Part shown: positions 1 to 5,285 of the stretch, piece by piece | How positions within the stretch are numbered: the first letter of the stretch is position 1 | Layout of the letters: each line of letters starts with the position of its first letter | Source: Deltaproteobacteria bacterium | GTDB taxonomy: Bacteria; Myxococcota_A; UBA796 | Length of the DNA stretch: 5,285 nt | Reading direction: 5' to 3' | Assembly: GCA_002707085.1 (NCBI GenBank) | Contig: PALY01000057.1 | Span: forward strand, 1 to 5,285 | The notes under the pieces: generated by a model | The model's input: only the letters and a program-made list of their open reading frames with translations | Told to the model about the DNA's origin: nothing | The model's database searches: none | Position numbers and translations under genes: made by a program

Positions 1-2
1 AA

Positions 3-188
3 TCAGCGCGCTTCTTGCTCCGCTCTTGGGCGCTGCGGTCACAGGGTGATGAGCAGGGCCGGGCATCGACCCAAGCCACACTCGAAGCCAACGACGCTTC
101 TGCCGAACACCTTGTTCGCTGGATGTCAGCAATGGCGCGTTTAAGAGCCGCCCGAATGCTTTTAGAAGCCGGGCAACGGGCAAGCTAG
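3..188 (+). CDS. C-terminal end of an unidentified protein (5' truncated)
   Basis: An open frame enters from the left edge and gives 61 residues before a TAG at 186-188. Its third codon positions are mostly G or C. The translation looks like a normal protein tail: Ala-, Arg- and Leu-rich, with a likely amphipathic helix near the end (HLVRWMSAMARLRAARMLLE). There are no membrane segments and no motif that I recognise, so no function is offered. A second frame (from base 1) is also open to about 144, but its Cys/Arg/Pro/His-rich composition looks less protein-like. The gene converges on the lipoprotein gene and overlaps its stop codon. No intrinsic terminator is visible between them. The existence of the gene is an inference from an open frame in a short stretch, so confidence is moderate. 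Confidence 0.55.
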   Translation, partial: SARFLLRSWALRSQGDEQGRASTQATLEANDASAEHLVRWMSAMARLRAARMLLEAGQRAS

Positions 189-886
189 AGAAACTCGTCC
201 TTCTCTATGGACAGCACATAGGGGTCAGTACACCCTGATCCACCCAAGGATGTGACCGTAATGCGGTACTCCCCAGAGTCACTCGTCGCAAAACCTTCGC
301 CTGTTTCAAACACAATCGAATCATCGCCCGAAGAGTTGAAGTCTTCGAACAAAATTTCGTCATCTTCAACACTACGAACCACCAACTTATAGGTGATTCC
401 TCCAGATAGATTGACCAACTTCACCCGCAACGTAAAAAAGTCGAACCATCCATCGGTCAGGGAGAATCGGAATCTGTCGATGTCATCCTCATTGTGAAGA
501 AACCCCTCGAGTCGGACCTCACCCACATCATCGATAGAACCCAGCGGGTAATCCAAGGTGTCGTTGGGCTCATATTCATCCTCTTCGACGGAATCCTCGT
601 CTACATCTCCATCACAATCATTATCTGCACCGTCGCAAACATCGGTCTGCCCCGGGTGAATGGAATCATTGTCGTCATCACAGTCGCCCTCATCTTCGGT
701 GTAACCATCGCCGTCATTGTCCCATTCATCGGGGTCGTCTACGTCATCCCCAGTGTCAACCGGCGCCCCAGCACCCGTTCCTGAATCAAGCCCAGATCCG
801 ATAAATGCGCCAGTATCCGCACTTTCAACCTTTGTTGAAGCACCAAAATCACAGCCGACCAAGCACGCTAGAAGTAGACACCGCAC
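185..886 (-). CDS. Lipoprotein with MopE-type metal-binding motif and PPC-like domain
   Basis: The gene encodes a predicted 233-residue exported lipoprotein. The start is a GTG at 886-884: an in-frame stop lies six codons upstream, no other start codon intervenes, and AGGGG sits 7 bases before it. A very short signal peptide (hydrophobic residues 3-11) ends in the lipobox L9-V10-G11-C12, so Cys12 would be lipidated. Residues 18-50 are a low-complexity linker with DTG/DSG units. Residues 55-98 match the Asp-rich motif of the MopE family: DNDGDG, then DCDDDND, PGQTDVCDG and DNDCDG, with Cys69, Cys84 and Cys91. In the family this is annotated as putative metal binding. Residues 105-228 begin with YEPNDT and alternate beta strands, resembling a pre-peptidase C-terminal (PPC) beta sandwich. 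There is no catalytic domain, so a surface or periplasmic binding or structural role is inferred. Asp at +2 would favour inner-membrane retention under the E. coli rule, which may not apply here. The gene is transcribed against all its neighbours and is probably monocistronic. The specific role is unknown. Confidence 0.88.
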   Translation of the reverse strand: MRCLLLACLVGCDFGASTKVESADTGAFIGSGLDSGTGAGAPVDTGDDVDDPDEWDNDGDGYTEDEGDCDDDNDSIHPGQTDVCDGADNDCDGDVDEDSVEEDEYEPNDTLDYPLGSIDDVGEVRLEGFLHNEDDIDRFRFSLTDGWFDFFTLRVKLVNLSGGITYKLVVRSVEDDEILFEDFNSSGDDSIVFETGEGFATSDSGEYRITVTSLGGSGCTDPYVLSIEKDEFL

Positions 887-893
887 AAAACAA

Positions 894-898
894 CCCCT
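894..898 (-). promoter_or_regulatory. Ribosome binding site of the lipoprotein gene
   Basis: Read on the - strand this is AGGGG, 7 bases upstream of the GTG start at 886. It supports the GTG as the true start; the only codons between this start and the upstream in-frame TGA are non-start codons. Confidence 0.55.
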
Positions 899-905
899 GT
901 TTCAG

Positions 906-918
906 GTGTATCGTACAC
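906..918. promoter_or_regulatory. Inverted repeat in the divergent spacer, possible operator
   Basis: GTGTA-TCG-TACAC has two perfect 5-base arms around a 3-base centre. It lies in the short spacer between the lipoprotein start (886, leftward) and the SDR start (921, rightward). The location suits a shared regulator site. Arms this short occur often by chance, and I see no convincing -35/-10 pair for either gene. Given the tiny spacer, promoters must lie at least partly inside the opposing coding regions. Confidence 0.25.
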
Positions 919-920
919 TC

Positions 921-1853
921 GTGCAATGGGTTTCTGCAGACCAATGGCGCGGTCGTCGCGTACTCGTCACCGGAGCTACCGGCTTTATCGGGGCTGTGGT
1001 CGCACGATTACTGTTGTCTGCTGAAGCCACTGTTCACGGATCTGGACATACCAGATACCCGCCCCAATCCCTCCATGGACATCGGGCGCAACTCCCTCCA
1101 GACACACAACGACTGTTCGAAGCAGCACAACCTGAAGTTGTCTTTCACTTGGCATCCCCCATCATGCTCGGCGAAGACCCCACTCTTCTTGAAACCATGC
1201 GTTCTGGAATCGTCGACGCATCTACTGAAGTCGCCTCAGCCTGTGCAGAATATGGCGCCCGACTGGTGCATGTGGGCACCTGTGCAGAGTATGGAGAATG
1301 CGAAGCACCCTACAAAGAACAGGACATCTGCAAGCCTCAAGACCCATACGCCATATTGAAGCTTGAGGCGTCTCAGGCAGTGCTAGAACGGTCGTCCAAA
1401 CAACCCATCACTGTCGTCCGCCCATTCCGAACCATTGGTCCAGGAGAAAGCCGTGGCGTGGTGGCCGCCGCCTGTCGTGCTGCCCTAAGTAAACAGCCTT
1501 TTCCCATGACGGACGGTAGACAAATCCGGGAGTGGAATCATGTGGAGTCGATCAGCACAGGGATCATATGCGCAGGAGCGCACCCTGATGCCATCGGACA
1601 AACCATCAACATCGGGGGAGGAGAAAGAAAGAGCGTCAAAGATGTAGTTCAAGCCATCTATCAACTCGCTGGAACAGACCCCGACCACATCCTGACAGGC
1701 GATCTACAAAGACGAACCCATGAAGTGGACCACTTTTGGGGCGATCACAGCCTGAGTGAATCTCTGTGGGGTCCCATCACACAACCCGACCTACACGATA
1801 CACTCGCATCCTGTTTGCAATGGTTGCGCAAACCATCTGGGGGAGCAGTATGA
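921..1853 (+). CDS. NAD(P)-dependent sugar epimerase/dehydratase/reductase (extended SDR)
   Basis: The product is a 310-residue cytoplasmic enzyme expected to epimerise, dehydrate or reduce a nucleotide-activated sugar with NAD(P). The Rossmann signature TGATGFIG is at residues 17-24 and the beta-4 motif VVFHLAS at 73-79. The active-site region shows Thr120 followed by AEYG at 122-125, then the catalytic pair Tyr143-x3-Lys147 (PYAILK). A substrate-side RPFRTIGPGE is at 167-176, and REWNHVES at 203-210 is the usual R-[DE]-[FW]-x-H-V element. The length is normal for the family. The usual acidic residue after beta-2 is replaced by HGSGHTR, hinting at NADP(H). No in-frame ATG precedes the Rossmann motif except one at 717, deep inside the opposing lipoprotein gene. 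GTG at 921 is chosen because AGGTG lies 12 bases upstream; GTG at 906 is an alternative adding five residues. The stop overlaps the next gene by ATGA. The exact sugar cannot be read from sequence. Confidence 0.88.
   Translation: MQWVSADQWRGRRVLVTGATGFIGAVVARLLLSAEATVHGSGHTRYPPQSLHGHRAQLPPDTQRLFEAAQPEVVFHLASPIMLGEDPTLLETMRSGIVDASTEVASACAEYGARLVHVGTCAEYGECEAPYKEQDICKPQDPYAILKLEASQAVLERSSKQPITVVRPFRTIGPGESRGVVAAACRAALSKQPFPMTDGRQIREWNHVESISTGIICAGAHPDAIGQTINIGGGERKSVKDVVQAIYQLAGTDPDHILTGDLQRRTHEVDHFWGDHSLSESLWGPITQPDLHDTLASCLQWLRKPSGGAV
1839..1845 (+). promoter_or_regulatory. Ribosome binding site that fixes the start of the 608-residue membrane protein
   Basis: GGGGGAG lies 4 bases before the ATG at 1850, inside the last codons of the SDR gene. 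Together with the ATGA overlap it favours 1850 over in-frame upstream ATGs at 1766 and 1820. Confidence 0.6.
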
Positions 1854-3676
1854 CCTTGGTCGTGTTTGCAGTACTACTTCCGCTCATCATCGCAGGCCCC
1901 GGGTATGGCTTTGCTCGATGGCTGAACCGGAATCAAAACGTAAACCAACTCCAACTTCTCCTCGACTCCGCTTGGATCGGTATGGCGCTTACCTGGATGG
2001 ATGTCGCCATAGTCCGTGAACTTCACATTGCTTCAGAACATCATGCAGCAACCCTGCTGCTCATGGCCACTGCATGGCTAAGTATCGGACTCTTTGTCTC
2101 CAGAGGACAAGGTCCAAGCCCCTTAATGAGCCTACCTGAACGCGTAGGCAGCACGGGTATCCTGCTGGCGGTCGCGATTCTAAGCATGTGGCGTGCCAGC
2201 GACATCGCCCGTCCCCTGCACGGCTACTGGCACCTGGAAGGGGCAGACGAGTGGAGACACGAAGTACTCCCCATTGCCCCAGACGAGGCGTCTGCCCCCG
2301 TTTACACCCATGGCAACCCCGATGCCCCCGCATACTCTTTGCACCCCATAGAGGGTCCCATACGACTTCAGGCCAACGGTGATGCAGCCGGTACATTGAT
2401 CATCGCCGTACAAGGCCCGATTGGAAGCACGCTTCGAGTGGACGAACAAGTGGCCGTCGTCCAACAATCCATGGAAGAGAAGGAAGAAGAAGGCCCTGTG
2501 CGACGCTACCTCAAAAAAGGCGTTGCTGGTCTGCTTGTTCCCGTATCGCTCGCTAAAGGTGAATCCGTAACGGTGCATGCCCGTGGCGAACGTGTATTCG
2601 TCATGCCAGGAGCCGATGCATTGTGGTCTTTGCATGCAGAAGGAACGCTTCGCTACACCCACTACTACCAAATCCTCAACCAGGTCGAAAACCAAGTCTG
2701 GGCGCAAGAAATGCTGTCCAATCGTCGCGTCACACTCCATCAACCACCAGGCTGGAGTCCGCTATTGAGTACGGCAACCGTACTGCTGACCGACGATATG
2801 CAAGCCGGAAGCATCTTATTCTTGTGGGTGCTGGTCATGGTCGGCCTAAGTGCAGTCCGGCTGTGCAAACTGTTGGCACCCTCCGCCCCATTGTTCGCCT
2901 ATGCCATCCCGGGTGGGATGCTGTTGAGCCACGGCCTACTGATGTTTGAGCCCGCATCTCAGAACTTTCCAGACAGTCTCTATGCAGCAAGCATACTCGC
3001 GGTTGCTGCCGCCATCGCTTCGGGAAGACACGGGTGGATTGCCGCTCTCGGAATCGCCGCGGGTCTACTGCGGTGGCCTGGTGTCATCGTTTCCACCATC
3101 TTCATTCTCGCTTGGTGGCGCACAAAGGGTACGCTGCATGTCTTGGCGCTCAAACGTTTGTGGGGCCTGGTATGCCTCGGTGCCATCCTGGCGGCCATCG
3201 GTGTCTATACTGGAGAACTCGTAGACCTATTGTTCATCTTGTACTTTGAGACTTTTCCAGAACACTGGCACGACGATTACGCAATAACGTCGCTCCTTCC
3301 AAGGATACCTGGCTTCTATGCGCTCTGGACCGCCTATACAGGAGGTGGCCTCCTTCTTGCGGCACTGGCATGGGGGACGACACCTTCCGAGGCCCGGACC
3401 GGACTGCGGTGGGTACTCGGATCGATTGCGACCTACAGCCTCCTTCTATGCACCATCGATCACCATCCAACCCACTATTTCCTTCCCTTGGTGGGCATCA
3501 CCGGAGTTGCAGTGGTCTGTGCGAGCGCAAGCATCGAAAAACGATGGTTACAAAACACCTTGATTTCTACGTGCCTCTTTCTGCTGTTCGTATTCCTGTG
3601 GAATGCGGATGTCGGTCTGCAGCCCATCGAAAACATGGTTGAGTTTTTGTCCGAACGAATGACTGGTCATGAGTGA
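1850..3676 (+). CDS. GT-C-like polytopic membrane glycosyltransferase with a periplasmic beta-rich insertion
   Basis: The 608-residue inner-membrane protein has about 13-14 hydrophobic segments. Four are N-terminal (approximately residues 2-22, 37-57, 66-84, 99-118). Residues 120-275 are soluble, with alternating strands (around TLIIAVQ, GLLVPVSL, SVTVHA, VFVMPG) resembling a beta-sandwich or carbohydrate-binding fold, and an acidic EEKEEEG at 209-215. The remaining membrane segments run from about 319 to 584. The second part carries GT-C hallmarks: Glu280 and Glu287 in the loop before HQPPGWSPL (297-305), which resembles the family's H-P-P-L-Y element; FPDSLYAA (373-380); GLLRWPG (405-411); and HHPTHYFLPL near 538-547. 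GT-C enzymes move sugars from polyprenyl-phosphate donors on the periplasmic side, so that role is inferred. Charged loops fit an N-outside topology with the insertion in the periplasm. The start at 1850 overlaps the SDR stop and has a good ribosome binding site. Similarity is by motif only; a non-catalytic membrane protein remains possible. Confidence 0.75.
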   Translation: MTLVVFAVLLPLIIAGPGYGFARWLNRNQNVNQLQLLLDSAWIGMALTWMDVAIVRELHIASEHHAATLLLMATAWLSIGLFVSRGQGPSPLMSLPERVGSTGILLAVAILSMWRASDIARPLHGYWHLEGADEWRHEVLPIAPDEASAPVYTHGNPDAPAYSLHPIEGPIRLQANGDAAGTLIIAVQGPIGSTLRVDEQVAVVQQSMEEKEEEGPVRRYLKKGVAGLLVPVSLAKGESVTVHARGERVFVMPGADALWSLHAEGTLRYTHYYQILNQVENQVWAQEMLSNRRVTLHQPPGWSPLLSTATVLLTDDMQAGSILFLWVLVMVGLSAVRLCKLLAPSAPLFAYAIPGGMLLSHGLLMFEPASQNFPDSLYAASILAVAAAIASGRHGWIAALGIAAGLLRWPGVIVSTIFILAWWRTKGTLHVLALKRLWGLVCLGAILAAIGVYTGELVDLLFILYFETFPEHWHDDYAITSLLPRIPGFYALWTAYTGGGLLLAALAWGTTPSEARTGLRWVLGSIATYSLLLCTIDHHPTHYFLPLVGITGVAVVCASASIEKRWLQNTLISTCLFLLFVFLWNADVGLQPIENMVEFLSERMTGHE

Positions 3677-3685
3677 GAACCCATC

Positions 3686-5134
3686 ATGAACCCAAACCAA
3701 AACGCCTCCACACCCGCAGCTTGGTTCGCCATCGGTATTTGGGCCGTTCTTTCCCTCGGATGGATAGCCAGCGACAAAATGGTTCCGGATGGTGATGAAC
3801 AAGGACACATTGGCGCAGCAGAGCTATTTCTTTCCGATCTTGGGTCGAGCAACCCTCTGGGATTTATGCACCGCTTATGGTGGGAGCAGATGGGTGAATA
3901 CCCTCAAGCATTCACAGCTGGCGTGGGCTTGTGGTGGTGGCTCATGGATGGTGGGCAACCTGGACGCGCATCCGTCCGTGGAATCTGTCTACTCTCGTTG
4001 GTGATTGCAGCGATCGCAGTCGGTAGAATTACCCGTCGCTACACAACCAATGACACACGTGACTTTGCACAAGCCACTTCCACAGTTCTGGTTCTGTGCA
4101 TCCCTTTGGCAAATGGTGTAACCCGACACTTTATGCCCGAAGGCGCATTGCTTGCCGCAGTGGCCGTGACCCTGTTGATGGCACATCGTTTTGTCGAACA
4201 CCCGACCCTTTGGAGGGGCATTCACCTGGGTGTTTTCATTGGACTCGGGCTGTTGACCAAACAAACCTTCATCTTGATGGTGGCCCTACCTTTGGGTTGG
4301 CTTCTCACTCGACTTAGAACCCAGCACCTTCTTTCACTTGGTACTGTTTTCTTGGCCGCAGCCCTGGTTGCTGGCCCATGGTTGGCACACAATTCTACAG
4401 ACCAACTGACCTACGGTTTGTCCTCTTGGAGCGGTCACGGTGACGCCAATTTATTCGAACATTTGGCCTACTACCCAATCACCACACTCTCGCTTGGACT
4501 CGGCCCATTTCTGGCCATTGCGGGCATTGTGGCGCTGGTTCAGCTTCTCCGGGCACACGACAAACGCGTTCTAATTCTTGGGGCAACGTGGTTACTCGGT
4601 GGCATCATCCTGCTCACACTGGTACCCAAAAAATATCCACGCCTGATGACGCCCCTTCTGCCTGCCGCAATCATCTGGATTTCAGTGGCCATCGCCAAAA
4701 GCCGAAGTCCCCGTCGATGGCTGCTTTCTACAGTCACACTGGCCGTGACTTGGTTGGTCATCACATCGACCCAAACAATCCCACTCTCGTTCACATCCAA
4801 AGCCATCGACCCTGGATGCCCACAATCGTGGCTAAGGCCGCCCGACGGCCGCGACCTTGGCCTTGAGCGCACAGCAAATTTATTAAAGGATATGCCCGAC
4901 GGACCCATTCTTCTCATTGGCGCACCTGCCATCCCCTGTACCGTCCAAACTACACACGATTGGATCGAACACCTTCGCCCATACCTTCGACGCAACGGCG
5001 ATGAACGAACGGTACACCAAGACCCCACACTCGCACACTCGTCCATCATCGACTGGAGTGGCGGACCAGGCGAACAAGTCGAGATACCTGCGCTCAGCAC
5101 AAGTCTGTCTATCCGTGCTAAGTTGACCCCATGA
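3686..5134 (+). CDS. GT-C membrane glycosyltransferase, ArnT/PMT-like (GT39/GT83-type fold)
   Basis: The 482-residue inner-membrane protein is predicted to transfer a sugar from a polyprenyl-phosphate carrier to a periplasmic acceptor. After the first membrane segment (about 11-30) comes the acidic motif DGDEQGH at 35-41, where Asp37/Glu38 occupy the usual catalytic or metal-binding position of GT-C enzymes. It is followed by EYPQAF (71-76), the equivalent of H/Y-P-P-L. Further landmarks are RHFMPEG (147-153), GLLTKQTF (188-195), GPWLAHN (230-236) and KKYPRLMTPLLPA (315-327), the last matching the family's K-x-R-Y-x-L-P region. Hydrophobic segments continue to about 366. The last ~110 residues are soluble, probably periplasmic, and hold Cys378 and Cys418, which could form a disulfide. 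The gene starts 9 bases after the previous stop with only a weak GTGAG upstream, and its stop overlaps the next start by ATGA. This pattern implies operon coupling. The donor sugar and the acceptor are not determinable. Confidence 0.85.
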   Translation: MNPNQNASTPAAWFAIGIWAVLSLGWIASDKMVPDGDEQGHIGAAELFLSDLGSSNPLGFMHRLWWEQMGEYPQAFTAGVGLWWWLMDGGQPGRASVRGICLLSLVIAAIAVGRITRRYTTNDTRDFAQATSTVLVLCIPLANGVTRHFMPEGALLAAVAVTLLMAHRFVEHPTLWRGIHLGVFIGLGLLTKQTFILMVALPLGWLLTRLRTQHLLSLGTVFLAAALVAGPWLAHNSTDQLTYGLSSWSGHGDANLFEHLAYYPITTLSLGLGPFLAIAGIVALVQLLRAHDKRVLILGATWLLGGIILLTLVPKKYPRLMTPLLPAAIIWISVAIAKSRSPRRWLLSTVTLAVTWLVITSTQTIPLSFTSKAIDPGCPQSWLRPPDGRDLGLERTANLLKDMPDGPILLIGAPAIPCTVQTTHDWIEHLRPYLRRNGDERTVHQDPTLAHSSIIDWSGGPGEQVEIPALSTSLSIRAKLTP

Positions 5135-5285
5135 GCGATGAACAAAATGAAATTCCCGTCGAACGCCGCGGCATAGCTCGTGAGTTTGCCGACTTCATCA
5201 TCCACAACAAACTGTGGTGGATGACGCCCATTTTGCTGGTGCTTGCATTGATGGTTGGGTTCATCCTTTTTGCCGAAAGCAGCCC
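5131..5285 (+). CDS. DUF5989 family small membrane protein (3' truncated by window edge)
   Basis: The first 51 codons are present and the gene runs off the right edge. The protein starts with a short acidic leader (MSDEQNEIPVERRG), then an amphipathic stretch REFADFIIHNKLWWMTP and one membrane segment at about residues 32-48 ending in FAESS. This matches the DUF5989 layout: an E-F-x-x-F/L helix, K-x-W-W-x-x-P, a single hydrophobic helix, then a Ser/Ala-rich tail that usually ends within about 15 more residues near P-F-x-Y. The biochemical function is unknown. The family is typically encoded beside SxtJ-family membrane proteins and carbamoyltransferases in polysaccharide or natural-product loci, so it may be an accessory membrane subunit there; that is inference. 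Its ATG overlaps the stop of the preceding glycosyltransferase (ATGA), placing it in the same operon. No strong ribosome binding site is visible, which fits translational coupling. Confidence 0.8.
   Translation, partial: MSDEQNEIPVERRGIAREFADFIIHNKLWWMTPILLVLALMVGFILFAESS

Noticed and set aside
159..170. Small hairpin GCTT-TTAG-AAGC near the convergent stops, considered as a terminator
   Set aside because: The stem is only 4 base pairs, it has no T-run, and it lies inside coding sequence.
494..784. + strand open frame encoding a very hydrophobic, Ile/Val-rich 96-residue product that looks like a membrane protein
   Set aside because: It is the antisense of the Asp-rich MopE motif: GAT/GAC codons read on the opposite strand give Ile/Val codons. 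The lipoprotein on the - strand explains the sequence fully.
835..863. TTGAAG as a possible -35 element for the SDR operon
   Set aside because: No acceptable -10 element occurs at 16-18 bases spacing, so no promoter is called.
717..920. N-terminal extension of the SDR frame up to the ATG at 717
   Set aside because: The extra residues are low-complexity Ser/Pro/Thr derived from antisense of the lipoprotein linker, and the Rossmann fold needs nothing before about residue 10 of the 921 start.
1766..1849. Upstream in-frame ATGs (1766, 1820) as start of the 608-residue protein
   Set aside because: They would overlap the SDR by up to 88 bases and add a polar, His/Arg/Thr-rich leader. ATG 1850 has a GGGGGAG ribosome binding site and a classic ATGA overlap.
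2180..2743. 187-codon - strand open frame inside the 608-residue membrane protein gene
   Set aside because: It is a shadow of the coding strand, with no recognisable domain and a composition explained by the sense codons.
4540..5205. 221-codon - strand open frame opposite the 482-residue glycosyltransferase
   Set aside because: It lies antisense to a gene with clear family motifs, crosses the ATGA junction into DUF5989, and its Arg/Ser/Cys-rich product has no recognisable domain.

Overview
The window looks like a surface-polysaccharide or glycolipid gene region of a Gram-negative bacterium, most likely a myxobacterium or related deltaproteobacterium (Myxococcota or similar). The main clue is the lipoprotein at 185-886 (- strand). 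It joins a Thr/Ser-Gly-Asp linker, a MopE-type Asp/Cys metal-binding motif and a PPC-like beta domain, a combination common in those groups. Base composition is moderately GC-rich by eye. No rRNA, tRNA, mobile element or CRISPR array was seen.

Left part (1-886): the first 188 bases carry the C-terminal end of a + strand gene of unknown function. It runs tail-to-tail into the - strand lipoprotein gene, and the two stop codons overlap in one CTAG. The lipoprotein gene begins at a GTG at 886. It is separated by about 34 bases from a rightward operon, and this spacer holds a short inverted repeat.

Right part (921-5285): four + strand genes are packed as one operon. They are an extended short-chain dehydrogenase/reductase of the nucleotide-sugar epimerase/dehydratase type (921-1853); a 608-residue GT-C-like membrane protein with an unusual periplasmic beta-rich insertion (1850-3676); a 482-residue GT-C (ArnT/PMT-like) membrane glycosyltransferase (3686-5134); and the start of a small DUF5989 membrane protein cut by the window edge (5131-5285). 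Two junctions are 4-base ATGA overlaps and the third gap is 9 bases, so co-transcription and translational coupling are likely.

Inferred joint role: the SDR makes or modifies an activated sugar in the cytoplasm. The GT-C proteins then transfer sugars from polyprenyl-phosphate carriers on the periplasmic face to a glycan, lipid or protein acceptor. DUF5989 proteins are commonly found beside SxtJ-family proteins and carbamoyltransferases, so a sugar carbamoylation step may be encoded just beyond the right edge. The sequence gives no specific substrate. The most unusual item is the domain layout of the 608-residue protein; the rest is recognisable family biology in a compact arrangement.
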